Shown here: one piece after another, positions 6,422 through 15,451 of the stretch
How positions within the stretch are numbered: position 1 is the first letter of the stretch
Layout of the letters: every line of letters starts with the position of its first letter
Assembly: GCA_900770015.1 (NCBI GenBank)
Contig: CAAGIU010000336.1
Location: 1-16,606 of the forward strand
Origin: an uncultured Oscillospiraceae bacterium
GTDB lineage: Bacteria; Bacillota_A; Clostridia; Oscillospirales; Oscillospiraceae
Length of the DNA: 16,606 nt
Direction of reading: 5' to 3'
The notes under the pieces: generated by a model
The model's input: only the letters and a program-made list of their open reading frames with translations
Told to the model about the DNA's origin: nothing
Databases searched by the model: none
Made by a program: the position numbers and the translations under genes

Positions 6422-7903
6422 GTGAACAAAAGAGTGATTGCGGCATTTGCGGCTTCGCTGATGACCACCGGGTTGTTTGCCGCTCCGGTCCGGGCGACGG
6501 ATATGGACGCTGTGTGGAGTGCGCAGACCGTTGGGGTTTACGAAGCGGAAAACGGCATCCTGTCCGGGAATACCCGCATCGAAAAAAAGGGCACTGTCAC
6601 GGGCTTTGAAAAGGACGGAGACTGCTGCACAGTGGAGATCGAAATCTCCGAAACAGGATTCTATGATCTGGAATTTATGATCAAATCCCTGGGCGGATAC
6701 AAGGAAAACTATGTTCTTGTGGATGGTCAGCGGGTGGGAACCATCTGCGCCGACGGCAATCAATTCCTCCGCACCTGCATCCGCCGGGTCTACCTGGAAG
6801 CGGGCAATCATTCGGTTTCCGTGGAAAAATACTGGGGCTATATCCTTTGGGACAAGGTTTCGGTGCTGACTTCGGAACCCTTCGACGAGGGGATTTTCAA
6901 GGTTTCCGCCAAACTCGTGAATGAGAACGCCGATGAGAATGCCCGCAGGCTGTTCAGCTATCTCTGCGACCAGTACGGCAGCAAAATCCTTTCCGGTCAG
7001 TATTGCGATACCGGCTTCAACGGCTGGGAGAACCTGAAAATCGCGGAGAACAACGGCGGCAAGTATCCTGCCATTCTGGGTATGGACCTGGGCTACTATT
7101 CCCAGACCGGCGTGGATCACAATGTGTCCATCAAGTCCACCGAGCAGGCCATCGCCTGCTGGGAAAAGGGCGGGATTGTGACCATGTGCTGGCATTGGCT
7201 GGCGCCGGAAACATATATTACAGGAACCTGGTACAGCGCTTTCCGGCCAGAGGAAGTCCGGATGAATCTGACCGCCATCATGAATGGGGAAGATCCCGAA
7301 GGACTGGAGCTCATCAAAAAGGATATCGGCAATATCGCCCTCCAGCTCCAGCGGCTGCAGGAGGCCGGCGTGCCGGTGCTGTGGCGTCCGCTTCATGAGG
7401 CCAGCGGCGGCTGGTTCTGGTGGGGCGCCGAGGGCCCGGTTACTTATAAGAAGCTGTATTGCCTGCTCTACGACATGCTCACCCATGAGTATGGACTGAA
7501 CAATCTCATCTGGGTCTGGAACGGCCAGAGCGCCGACTGGTACCCCGGCGATGAATATGTGGACATTGTGGGAATGGACATCTACGCGGGAGAACATGCG
7601 TATTCCTCCCAGATTGACCAGTTCCTGACCACGCTGCACAGCGCCGGCAGCAAGAAAATGGTGGTGCTCAGCGAGAACGGCACCATGTTTGACCCGGATC
7701 TGGCAGTACGGGACCGGGCCATGTGGGGGTTCTTCTGCACCTGGAGCGGAGAGTTTGTTCTGAAGGATGGTCTGGTGAAAAAGTATTCGGAGCAGTATAC
7801 CGATCAGGATATGCTGAAAAAGGTCTACAACAGTGAGTATGTGATCACCCGGGACGAGCTGCCGGACCTTCACACCTACCCCATAAGGGATGATGCGCAA
7901 TGA
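6422..7903 (+). CDS. Secreted CBM35-GH26 beta-mannanase
   Basis: Endo-beta-1,4-mannanase of 493 residues. A signal peptide with a likely cut after PVRA (residue 25) shows export. Residues about 39-148 form a CBM35-like binding domain, beginning with the typical VYEAENG and ending with WDKVSVL. The GH26 domain (about 160-480) shows SGQYCDT, GMDLGYYS, CWHWLAP, the acid/base glutamate E326 in RPLHEASGGWFWW, WNGQSADWYPGDEYVDIVGMDIY, and the nucleophile E418 in LSENG. All key residues are intact. The start is GTG 6422, with AAGGGG at 6411-6416 five bases before it; no better ATG start fits the signal peptide. It is the first gene after the 167-base regulatory gap and overlaps the next gene by ATGA, tying enzyme and transporter to one transcript. 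Whether it prefers galactomannan, glucomannan or plain mannan cannot be read from sequence. Confidence 0.93.
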   Translation: MNKRVIAAFAASLMTTGLFAAPVRATDMDAVWSAQTVGVYEAENGILSGNTRIEKKGTVTGFEKDGDCCTVEIEISETGFYDLEFMIKSLGGYKENYVLVDGQRVGTICADGNQFLRTCIRRVYLEAGNHSVSVEKYWGYILWDKVSVLTSEPFDEGIFKVSAKLVNENADENARRLFSYLCDQYGSKILSGQYCDTGFNGWENLKIAENNGGKYPAILGMDLGYYSQTGVDHNVSIKSTEQAIACWEKGGIVTMCWHWLAPETYITGTWYSAFRPEEVRMNLTAIMNGEDPEGLELIKKDIGNIALQLQRLQEAGVPVLWRPLHEASGGWFWWGAEGPVTYKKLYCLLYDMLTHEYGLNNLIWVWNGQSADWYPGDEYVDIVGMDIYAGEHAYSSQIDQFLTTLHSAGSKKMVVLSENGTMFDPDLAVRDRAMWGFFCTWSGEFVLKDGLVKKYSEQYTDQDMLKKVYNSEYVITRDELPDLHTYPIRDDAQ

Positions 7904-8541
7904 TGGAAAAAATTTGGAACCCCGAGGGGCCTGTGATGGGCTTTCTGGAAAAATGCGGACAGCTGATTGTATTGAGTGTGCTGTGGCTTTTGGGCTGCCT
8001 TCCCATTGTGACCGTCTGCACCTCCAATGCGGCGCTTTATTACGCGGTGATGAAATCCGTCCGGCGTGGGCAGGGAAGTGCAGTTCGGGAATTCTGGCGT
8101 TCCTACCGGATGAATCTGCTTGGCGGCTCTGTTCTGACGATCCTGTTTGCCGCTGCTGCCGCTGCGCTGATGGCCCTGTCCCACCGGCTTTCCGGCGGTA
8201 TGTATCCGGTTGGTGTGGCGGGGATCGGATGGATTCTGATTCTGTTTGTATTTAGCTATATCGGCCCGGTATTGTCGCGTTTTCGGATCGGCATATGGAA
8301 AACCGTGGAGCTGGCATTTGTCATGTCTTTGCAATATGCCCATTATACACTGGTTTTCCTGCTGGGAGTGTCGGCTCTGGTTTTGGGATTCCTGTTTTTG
8401 TTTCCCATGGCAGCCGTACTGATCCTGCCGGGCTTCTGGTGTTGGGCCACCACATTTCTGATGGAAAAGGCGCTGCAAAGATATATGCCTCCCATGTCCC
8501 AAACGGACGACAGCTGGTACTATGAGCATGAAGAGGGTTGA
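7900..8541 (+). CDS. DUF624 / YesL-family membrane protein
   Basis: Membrane protein of 213 residues. The N-terminus (WNPEGPVMGFLEKCGQLIVLSVLW, then LPIVTVCTSNAALYYAVMK) is typical of the DUF624/YesL family, whose genes sit beside ABC sugar transporters in Gram-positive bacteria. About five hydrophobic helices are visible, at roughly residues 15-45 (one or two), 68-90, 105-128, 138-165 and 166-190. The molecular role of the family is unknown; assistance to a solute-binding protein or permease has been guessed from gene context only. The start overlaps the mannanase stop (ATGA). A second ATG follows directly at 7903 and could be used instead. AAGGGA at 7885-7890 is 9 bases before the first ATG. 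Confidence 0.85.
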   Translation: MMEKIWNPEGPVMGFLEKCGQLIVLSVLWLLGCLPIVTVCTSNAALYYAVMKSVRRGQGSAVREFWRSYRMNLLGGSVLTILFAAAAAALMALSHRLSGGMYPVGVAGIGWILILFVFSYIGPVLSRFRIGIWKTVELAFVMSLQYAHYTLVFLLGVSALVLGFLFLFPMAAVLILPGFWCWATTFLMEKALQRYMPPMSQTDDSWYYEHEEG

Positions 8542-8547
8542 GGATCA

Positions 8548-11547
8548 ATGACAAGAAAGAAGCGTTCCACAAAATGGCTGGCAAGGCTCCTTGCCGTATC
8601 CACGGCGATTTCGCTGCTTACCCCTGCCGCCTGCAACGTCCGGGCGGTGACAGACCTGTCCCAGGATGATTTTGAACGGATTGTCAGCCGGTATACGGCA
8701 TCCAAAAACGCGGTGGCCTATGAGGAGTATGCGCTGGCCTATCCCCAGGTGTTTCCGGAAAATACGGTGGAGGTGGACGGCGACCGCTACGTCCGTTATG
8801 AAGAAAACGATGCCGCCGCTGAGCCGGAGATTCTGACAGATTTTGAAGGCATGGCTGGCAACAGCGTGCTCACCGCCGAGAATTCCCTGATTGAATATGA
8901 ATTCACCGTGGAAAAAAGCGGCTATTATGATCTGTCTATCCTGTACTATCCCGTCAAAGGCAAGAACTCCGCCATTCAGAGAAGCATCTTCCTGGACGGC
9001 AATCTTCCGTACAGCGAGCTGGCGCTGGTGGAATTCCAGCGTGTCTGGACGGTGGACGTTGGGGAGGCGGAAGTGAACCAGGACGGCGTTGCGGTCCGTC
9101 CCTGGGGCAAGGACAATCAGGGCAACGATCTGAAGCCCGGCTGCGTGGAGATCCCGGAGTGGATGGAAAGCGGCCTTTATGACAGCGAAGGCTACATCAC
9201 CGACGAAATGGCCCTTTACCTGACGGAGGGCACCCATACCATTTCCGTCTCCGGCCTTCGGGAGCCCATGGTCATCCGCAAGCTGGTCCTTGGCAACCGG
9301 GAGCCCGTTGCGGATTATCAGACCGTAAAGCAGACCCGGGATGCGGAAGGCTGCCGGGATACCTCCGGCCATATGATCCGCATTGAAGCGGAAAACGCCT
9401 CCAAGACCTCTTCCCAGATGCTCTATGCCAAGCAGGACCAGAGCTCCCCGTCGGTTTATCCCGCCAGCGCAAAGGAATTGCTGAACAACACCATCGGCGG
9501 CAGCTCCTGGCGGCTCAACGGCCAGTGGATCGAATGGGAGTTTGAAGTCCCCGAATCCGGCTACTACAACATTGCGCTGTTTGCCAAGCAGAATTTTGTG
9601 AAGGGTATCTACGTCTCCCGGAAAATCTCCATCGACGGCCAGGTGCCCTTCGACGAGATGAAGGACTACGGCTTTGCCTATTCCTCCAACTGGAGAAAGG
9701 ATGTCCTGTCCGATGATGATGGACAGGCTTACCGCTTCTATCTGGAAGCCGGAAAGCACACATTGCGGATGGAAATGCTTCTGGGTGAATTTGCCGATAT
9801 CATCAGCGATGTGCAGGACTGTGTTTCCCAGCTCAATGCCATCTACCGCAGCGTCATCCGCATCACCGGCGTCAAGCCCGACCAGTACCGCGACTATGAG
9901 ATCGAGCGGAACCTGCCGGAACTGGAGGGCCAGCTCATCGAAGTGAAGACGCAGCTGGATAACGCCATCGATAAGCTTCTGGCACTCATCGGCGACAAGA
10001 GCGACAAGGAAGCGGTCCTGAGGACCATGAGTGACCAGCTGGAGGAGCTGATCTATGACCAGGAACGCTTTACCGAGGTCATTGCCTCCTATAAGGTCAA
10101 TGTCCGGGCTGCAGCCACCTGGATCACCCAGGTCATCGACCAGCCGCTGCAGCTGGACAGAATTTACATCTATTCCCCCGACTGCAAGGTGAATGCGGAG
10201 AAGACAGGCTTCTTTTCCGGACTGTGGCATGAGCTGTGCCGCCTGTTTTACTCCTTTATCATTGACTATAACCAGATCGGCAATGTCAGCACCGACAGGG
10301 AGGCAACTGCCATTACCCTCTGGATCGGCACCGGCCGTGACCAGGCCAATGTCATCAAATCCATGATCGATGCCACCTTTACCCCCGTCTCCGGCATCAA
10401 TGTCAATGTCCAGCTGGTGGATATGAATACGCTGCTGCGTGCCACACTGGCAGGGCAGGGGCCGGATGTCGCCATCCAGGTGCCCAATACCAACGGCGTC
10501 GCCGGTGCCGTGCTTTCCTCCGGCAACGATTCCGCCGTCAATTACGGCATCCGCAATGCCGTGCTGGATCTGTCTGCGTTCTCTGATTATGATGAGGTGG
10601 TTCAGCGGTTCTCCGACAGCGCCATGGTGCAGCTTCAGTTCCATGATGCCACCTACGGTCTGCCGGAAACCCAGACCTTCCCCATGATGTTCTACCGCAA
10701 GGATATCCTGACGGAGCTGAATCTGGCTGTCCCCGAAACCTGGGATGATGTGAAGGTCGCCATGACCGTGCTGGCCAAGAACCAGATGGAATTCGGCATG
10801 CTGCCCAGCGAGCAGGTGTTTGCCATGCTGCTCTACCAGAACGGCGGCGCCTATTATAACACCGAAGGCAGCAGATCCGCCCTGGATTCCGAAGAGGCAG
10901 TCGCCACCTTCAAGCAGTACTGCGAGTACTATACGGACTACAAGCTGGATAAGGAAACCAGTGTGGACCAGCGTTTCCGTACCGGTGAATGCCCCATCAT
11001 CATTGCCGATTATACCCTTTATAATAACCTTCAGGTTTCCGCTCCCGATATCGACGGACTCTGGGGCATTGCTCCGGTGCCCGGCACCATAAAGGAAGAC
11101 GGCAGCATTGACAGGAGCGTCGGCTCCACGGGACTGACCAGCCTGATCATGTCCGCCACCGAGGAACCGGAGGCCTGCTGGGAATTCCTGAAGTGGTGGT
11201 CCTCTGCAGAGGTTCAGACCACCTTCGGCTATGAGATGGAGAGCCTTCAGGGCAAGGCTGGCCGCGTGCCCACAGCAAACCTGGACGCCTTCGAAAATCT
11301 CGCCTGGAAGTCCACGGATATGTCCGCGCTTCTGGAGCAGTACCGGTTTGTCAAGGGTATCCCCCAGGTGCCCGGCGGCTATTACTCCTGGCGAAACGTG
11401 AATAACGCATTCTACACCGTGACCACGGACACGGATTTTGCATCCCCCAGAGAAGAGCTGATGGATAAGGTTGTTTTGATCAACGAGGAGCTTGCCTACA
11501 AGTGGGATGAATTTGCGCTGGTAAGCGAAGAAAAGGCGGGTGAGTGA
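8548..11547 (+). CDS. Large extracellular solute-binding protein with two carbohydrate-binding-like domains
   Basis: Exported protein of 999 residues, more than twice the usual size of a family 1 sugar-binding protein (about 400-450). A basic, hydrophobic signal peptide (1-32) comes first. Residues about 73-255 and 275-415 each look like a beta-sandwich carbohydrate-binding domain (second: IRIEAENAS, GQWIEWEFEVPESGYYNIALFAK, YLEAGKHTLRMEM). Residues about 440-540 are charged and helical, probably coiled coil, and end at a strand (QPLQLDRIYIYSP), as if inserted in or after the second sandwich. Residues about 585-990 are the solute-binding domain (ITLWIGTGRDQANVIKSMID, GQGPDVAIQVP, YGLPETQTFPMMFYRKD, WEFLKWWSSAEVQ). 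It likely catches mannan oligosaccharides for the two permeases. PAAC in the signal region is a poor lipobox, so the mode of anchoring is unclear. The next gene starts at its stop codon. Confidence 0.88.
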   Translation: MTRKKRSTKWLARLLAVSTAISLLTPAACNVRAVTDLSQDDFERIVSRYTASKNAVAYEEYALAYPQVFPENTVEVDGDRYVRYEENDAAAEPEILTDFEGMAGNSVLTAENSLIEYEFTVEKSGYYDLSILYYPVKGKNSAIQRSIFLDGNLPYSELALVEFQRVWTVDVGEAEVNQDGVAVRPWGKDNQGNDLKPGCVEIPEWMESGLYDSEGYITDEMALYLTEGTHTISVSGLREPMVIRKLVLGNREPVADYQTVKQTRDAEGCRDTSGHMIRIEAENASKTSSQMLYAKQDQSSPSVYPASAKELLNNTIGGSSWRLNGQWIEWEFEVPESGYYNIALFAKQNFVKGIYVSRKISIDGQVPFDEMKDYGFAYSSNWRKDVLSDDDGQAYRFYLEAGKHTLRMEMLLGEFADIISDVQDCVSQLNAIYRSVIRITGVKPDQYRDYEIERNLPELEGQLIEVKTQLDNAIDKLLALIGDKSDKEAVLRTMSDQLEELIYDQERFTEVIASYKVNVRAAATWITQVIDQPLQLDRIYIYSPDCKVNAEKTGFFSGLWHELCRLFYSFIIDYNQIGNVSTDREATAITLWIGTGRDQANVIKSMIDATFTPVSGINVNVQLVDMNTLLRATLAGQGPDVAIQVPNTNGVAGAVLSSGNDSAVNYGIRNAVLDLSAFSDYDEVVQRFSDSAMVQLQFHDATYGLPETQTFPMMFYRKDILTELNLAVPETWDDVKVAMTVLAKNQMEFGMLPSEQVFAMLLYQNGGAYYNTEGSRSALDSEEAVATFKQYCEYYTDYKLDKETSVDQRFRTGECPIIIADYTLYNNLQVSAPDIDGLWGIAPVPGTIKEDGSIDRSVGSTGLTSLIMSATEEPEACWEFLKWWSSAEVQTTFGYEMESLQGKAGRVPTANLDAFENLAWKSTDMSALLEQYRFVKGIPQVPGGYYSWRNVNNAFYTVTTDTDFASPREELMDKVVLINEELAYKWDEFALVSEEKAGE

Positions 11548-12470
11548 TGATGGATGATAAGAAGAGAAGGGCAATCGGAGACCGCCTTTCTCCGCAGCTG
11601 AAACGGAGTCTTCCTTCTTACCTGATGATTGCTCCGTACTTCCTCCTGTTTACCCTGTTTACCATCCTGCCGGTGCTGGCCTCCATCGTTCTGAGTTTTA
11701 CCGACTTCAATATGCTGGAGTGGCCCGAATTTGTGGGCTGGACGAATTACATCCGGCTGCTTGTCAACGATGACCTGTTTGTTGTTGCCCTGAAGAATAC
11801 CTTGATTTTCGCCGTGGTCACAGGCCCGGTCAGCTACATGATGTGTCTGCTGTTTGCCTGGATCATCAATGAGTTCTCCGGCAAGCTCCGGGCCTTCCTG
11901 ACGCTGATTTTCTATGCCCCCTCCATCTGCGGCAATGCCTTCATGATCTGGCAGATCATCCTCACCGGCGATCGCTATGGCTTCCTGAACGGCATCCTGC
12001 TGGAATGGGACATCATCAACGAGGCCATCATCTGGATGAAAACCGAGAAATATGTGATGCCCATGCTGATCGTTGTTCAGCTGTGGCTGAGCCTCGGCAC
12101 CGGCTTCCTGTCCTTTATCGCTGGTCTTCAGACCGTGGACAAGTCCATGTACGAAGCCGGCGTCCTGGACGGCATCAAGAACCGCTGGCAGGAGCTGTGG
12201 TATATCACACTGCCTGCCATGAAGCCCCAGCTGATGTTCGGCGCCGTTATGCAGATCACCCAGTCCTTTGCGATTGCGGATATCTCCATCCAGCTGGCAG
12301 GCAATCCTTCCGTCAACTACGCAGGCTCCACGGTGGTCACCCATCTGCTGGACTACGGTACGGTCCGCTTTGAAATGGGCTATGCCTCCGCCATTGCCAC
12401 GATCCTGTTCCTGCTGATGGTGGGCACCAACAAGCTGGTTCAGAAGATTTTGAGGAGGGTCGGCGAATGA
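11547..12470 (+). CDS. Carbohydrate ABC transporter permease (MalF/UgpA type)
   Basis: Inner-membrane permease of 307 residues with about six membrane helices. The first is in the segment LPSYLMIAPYFLLFTLFTIL. The cytoplasmic EAA loop that contacts the ATPase is at about residues 202-228 (YEAGVLDGIKNRWQELWYITLPAMKP), as in the MalF-type partner of sugar importers. Three start codons lie together (GTG 11544, ATG 11547, ATG 11550). ATG 11547 is chosen because it overlaps the solute-binding protein stop by one base (TGATG), with a weak purine-rich site at 11532-11540. It ends in an ATGA overlap with the second permease. Substrate is inferred from the neighbouring mannanase and binding protein. 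Confidence 0.93.
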   Translation: MMDDKKRRAIGDRLSPQLKRSLPSYLMIAPYFLLFTLFTILPVLASIVLSFTDFNMLEWPEFVGWTNYIRLLVNDDLFVVALKNTLIFAVVTGPVSYMMCLLFAWIINEFSGKLRAFLTLIFYAPSICGNAFMIWQIILTGDRYGFLNGILLEWDIINEAIIWMKTEKYVMPMLIVVQLWLSLGTGFLSFIAGLQTVDKSMYEAGVLDGIKNRWQELWYITLPAMKPQLMFGAVMQITQSFAIADISIQLAGNPSVNYAGSTVVTHLLDYGTVRFEMGYASAIATILFLLMVGTNKLVQKILRRVGE

Positions 12471-13333
12471 GAAAGCTTCGTATCTTCAAGCCTCAGCGCC
12501 TGAACCGCTCCGTTGCCGGCAACGGCCTGCTGTTCTTCCTGATGGGCATCTTCGGCGTGCTGATGGCGCTGCCGCTGGTGATGATCGTCAACAATGCGCT
12601 CAAGCCCCTGGACGAGCTGTTCCAGTATCCGCCCAAGCTGTTTGTGCGCAATCCCACCCTGGATAACTTTGTGGACCTGTTTGTTGCCATGAATGCCTCC
12701 TGGGTCCCGTTCTCCCGGTATCTGCTGAACACCCTGATCATCACGGTGGGCGGCACCGTGGGTCATGTGATCCTGGCGTCCCTGGCGGCATATCCGCTGT
12801 CCAAGCACCGCTTCAAGGGGAGAGACACCCTGTTCAATCTGGTGGTTCTGTCCATGATGTTCTCCTGGACGGTCACCCAGATCCCCAACTACATGATCAT
12901 TTCCTGGCTGGGGATCAACAATACCTATCTGGCCCTGATCCTGCCTGCCTGCTCCTACGGCATGGGCCTTTATCTGATGAAGCAGTTCATCGACCAGCTC
13001 CCGGATTCCCTGATGGAGTCTGCCCGCCTGGACGGAGCCAATGAGTTTCGGGTTTATATGACCATCGTCATGCCCAACGTGAAGCCCGCCTGGCTGACCC
13101 TGGCGATTTTCCAGTTCCAGCAGATGTGGGGCAACACCGGCGCCATGTTCCTGCGGGATGAGGAGCTGAAGCCGCTGCAGTTCGCGCTGCAGCAGATCGC
13201 CGCAGGCGGTACCGCCCGGGCCGGTGCCAGTGCGGCCGTTACCTTCATCATTGCAGCCATACCCATCACATTCTTCCTGATCTGCCAGAGCAACGTCCTG
13301 GAAACCATGACGACCTCCGGCATGAAGGAATAA
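12467..13333 (+). CDS. Carbohydrate ABC transporter permease (MalG/UgpE type)
   Basis: Second permease of the importer, 288 residues with about six membrane helices. The N-terminal helix (GLLFFLMGIFGVLMALPLVMIVNNALKP) and the phrase LASLAAYPLSKHRFKG are typical of MalG-type subunits. The EAA loop is at about residues 183-208 (MESARLDGANEFRVYMTIVMPNVKP). AGGAGGG at 12453-12459 is 7 bases before the ATG, inside the preceding gene, and the two permeases overlap by ATGA, fitting equal synthesis of a heterodimer. No ATP-binding subunit is encoded in the window, which is common in Gram-positive bacteria that share one MsmX-type ATPase among several sugar importers. Confidence 0.94.
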   Translation: MRKLRIFKPQRLNRSVAGNGLLFFLMGIFGVLMALPLVMIVNNALKPLDELFQYPPKLFVRNPTLDNFVDLFVAMNASWVPFSRYLLNTLIITVGGTVGHVILASLAAYPLSKHRFKGRDTLFNLVVLSMMFSWTVTQIPNYMIISWLGINNTYLALILPACSYGMGLYLMKQFIDQLPDSLMESARLDGANEFRVYMTIVMPNVKPAWLTLAIFQFQQMWGNTGAMFLRDEELKPLQFALQQIAAGGTARAGASAAVTFIIAAIPITFFLICQSNVLETMTTSGMKE

Positions 13334-13338
13334 GGAGG
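13332..13338 (+). promoter_or_regulatory. Ribosome binding site deciding the NHL protein start
   Basis: AAGGAGG overlaps the permease stop and lies 8 bases before ATG 13347. An in-frame GTG at 13338 shares its first base with this site, so it cannot be the working start. Confidence 0.85.
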
Positions 13339-13346
13339 TGCCGGAT

Positions 13347-14810
13347 ATGAGACAATTGAAGCGCATTTCCTGCCTGCTGCTGGCCTTGGTTCTGCTGGCG
13401 CTGACTTTCCCGGTGGATGCTCTGGCGGTACCCTATGAAAGCTACAACTACGACTATTGGATGGGGATCGTCCATACCCCCGCACCCTACGTTCCCGATG
13501 GCGCCATCTCCGGCGTGAGCCTGGAGGTCGGCTCGTTTTCCAACCCTCAGGATGTCTGCGTTGCCCCCAACGGCAATCTCTACATCGCCGATACCGGCAA
13601 CAACCGGATCGTGGTGGTCCGTACCGACGAAACTGTGGAAAAGGTGATCACGTCCTTTGACAACCGGGGCAGGGAGGATTCCTTCAGCGCCCCCACCGGC
13701 GTCTATGTTTCCAAGAAGGAAGAGCTCTACATTGCCGACCGGGAAAACAAACGGATCGTGGTTCTGAATATGGATGACGAGCTGGTTCGGATCGTGGAAA
13801 ATCCCCAGTCCGATGTCCTGGGCAACGGGTTTGTATTCAAGCCTTTGAAAATTGCTGTGGACTATGCCGACAGAATCTACTGCATCGCCCAGAATATGTT
13901 CCAGGGCATCATGGTCTTCGAGACCGACGGCAATTTCTCCGGCTTCTTCGGCACCATCAACGTCACCCTGTCTCCCTGGGAGAAGTTCTGGAAAAAGGTG
14001 GCAACCAAGGAAGAAAGAAAAAACCAGACGCTGTACATTGCCACAGAGTTCACCGGGATTGATATTGACACCGACGGCTTTGTCTATGCAACCAATATCG
14101 ATGCCACCGGCGAACAGGGTGTCCGCCGCCTGAATCCCCGGGGCGAGGATGTGATCAAGAAGGGCCGCAACAAAAATGTGGGCGGCGATCTTTGGATCAG
14201 CGGCTACGGTACCTACGGAGGACCCAGCCAGATCACCGATGTGGTCTACCGCGGTCACGGCATCTATTCTCTGCTGGATCGTAAACGCGGCCGCATCTTT
14301 ACCTATGACCATGAGGGCAATCTGCTGTATATCTTCGGAGGCCTGGGCACCCAGCAGGGAACCTTTTCCACTCCGGCTGCCCTGGAGCAGTGGGATGGCG
14401 GGCTTCTGGTTCTGGACTCCACCCGCGGTGAGATCTATCGCTTTGCCGCCACGGAGTACGGCAGTCTCATCGACCAGGCGGTGGCCCTGCGCCACGACGG
14501 CGATGAAGCCCAGGCGGTGGAGCTGTGGGCAAGGGTCCTGGAGATCGACGAGAACAACGAGCTTGCCAACTCCGGTATCGGGAAGGCCTACCTGTCTGCC
14601 GGTGACAACAAGACCGCGATGAAGTACCTGAAGCTGGGTATGAACCGCGACTATTATTCCATCGCCTTCCGGCGCTACCGCAGTGAGATCCTGCGGCAGT
14701 ATCTGGGGCCGGTCCTGACGGGCTGTGTGGTGCTGCTGGCGGCTGTCTGGGTTTTCCGCAAAATCCGCAGCCGCAGTGCCGATAAGAAGGAAGGAGGCGA
14801 CCCGGCGTGA
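13347..14810 (+). CDS. NHL-repeat propeller / TPR protein with C-terminal membrane anchor
   Basis: Protein of 487 residues of unknown function. A signal peptide ends near VDALA (residue 27). Six NHL-type units follow at about 63-94, 112-142, 164-195, 235-267, 293-331 and 340-372; the clearest is NPQDVCVAPNGNLYIADTG. Six units suggest a closed six-bladed beta-propeller. Residues about 375-445 are helical and TPR-like (DEAQAVELWARVLEIDENNE, AYLSAGDNKTAMKYLKLGM). A single membrane helix (about 451-472) and a short, basic tail end the protein, so propeller and TPR should face outside. Such domains bind proteins or ligands rather than catalyse. The stop overlaps the next start as GTGA, and the gene continues the transporter operon. 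A role as scaffold or sensor for the importer or the cell surface is inference. Confidence 0.85.
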   Translation: MRQLKRISCLLLALVLLALTFPVDALAVPYESYNYDYWMGIVHTPAPYVPDGAISGVSLEVGSFSNPQDVCVAPNGNLYIADTGNNRIVVVRTDETVEKVITSFDNRGREDSFSAPTGVYVSKKEELYIADRENKRIVVLNMDDELVRIVENPQSDVLGNGFVFKPLKIAVDYADRIYCIAQNMFQGIMVFETDGNFSGFFGTINVTLSPWEKFWKKVATKEERKNQTLYIATEFTGIDIDTDGFVYATNIDATGEQGVRRLNPRGEDVIKKGRNKNVGGDLWISGYGTYGGPSQITDVVYRGHGIYSLLDRKRGRIFTYDHEGNLLYIFGGLGTQQGTFSTPAALEQWDGGLLVLDSTRGEIYRFAATEYGSLIDQAVALRHDGDEAQAVELWARVLEIDENNELANSGIGKAYLSAGDNKTAMKYLKLGMNRDYYSIAFRRYRSEILRQYLGPVLTGCVVLLAAVWVFRKIRSRSADKKEGGDPA

Positions 14811-15439
14811 AAAAGTACTTCTCAAAGGAGAAGTGGAGCTACCTGATGTATACCATGAGTCATCCCATGGATGGCTTCTACTGGATCCGACATCGGGATC
14901 GCGGCAGCGTGCCGATTGCCATTCTCCTTGTGATCTGTTTCTCTCTGTGCTTCTCCCTGAACCGCATCGGCGCCAATTTCATTGTCAATGATGTGGAGCC
15001 CGCAGCGGTGGATTCTCTGGAAGAGCTTTCCGGCATTCTGCTGCTGTACGTCCTGCTCTGTGTGGCAAACTGGTCCATTACCTGCCTGATGAACGGAGAG
15101 GGCCGGATGAAGGACATTGCGGTGGCCATCGGCTACGCCTGTGCGCCGCTGATTCCCGCGTTCCTGATTGCCACGGCTCTGAGCCATTTCATCACGGCAG
15201 AAGAGGCCGCCTTCTATACCATCATCATCGGATCGGGTGTTGCCTATGCGGTGATCCTGGCACTGATCGGCATCATGCAGGTGCACAACTACACCCTGGG
15301 CAAAACGCTGCAGACGCTGTTTTTGACGTTTGTTGCCATGCTGATCATCATCTTCCTTGGCCTGCTGCTTGCGGATATGATCGGCCAGGTGGTCAATTTC
15401 TTCCGTTCGCTGTACATTGAGATCATTTTCCGCATGTAG
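14807..15439 (+). CDS. Yip1-family multi-spanning membrane protein
   Basis: Membrane protein of 210 residues with a short cytoplasmic start and about five hydrophobic helices. The pattern of YTMSHPMDGFYWIRHRDRGS, then CLMNGEGRMKDIAVAIGYACAPLIP and IMQVHNYTLGKTLQTL, fits the bacterial Yip1-domain family, found repeatedly beside sugar ABC transporters in Clostridia. In eukaryotes Yip1 proteins act in membrane traffic; the bacterial role is unknown and should not be copied from that. The start is GTG 14807, overlapping the previous stop, with a perfect AAGGAGG at 14791-14797 nine bases upstream. Both genes around it encode membrane-anchored proteins of unknown role, suggesting one complex. Confidence 0.85.
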   Translation: MKKYFSKEKWSYLMYTMSHPMDGFYWIRHRDRGSVPIAILLVICFSLCFSLNRIGANFIVNDVEPAAVDSLEELSGILLLYVLLCVANWSITCLMNGEGRMKDIAVAIGYACAPLIPAFLIATALSHFITAEEAAFYTIIIGSGVAYAVILALIGIMQVHNYTLGKTLQTLFLTFVAMLIIIFLGLLLADMIGQVVNFFRSLYIEIIFRM

Positions 15440-15451
15440 GAGGGGTGCTGA

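Noticed and set aside
8620..8640. Lipobox in the solute-binding protein signal peptide
   Set aside because: The residues before the cysteine are TPAA, with proline at the position that needs Leu, Val or Ile, so a lipoprotein call is not supported, though anchoring by another route is possible.
8545..11574. Very long open frame (about 1009 codons) on the minus strand opposite the solute-binding protein
   Set aside because: The plus strand has a clear signal peptide, recognisable domains, a ribosome binding site and operon overlaps. The minus frame translates to low-complexity, His/Gly-rich sequence with no family pattern and is a by-product of codon bias.
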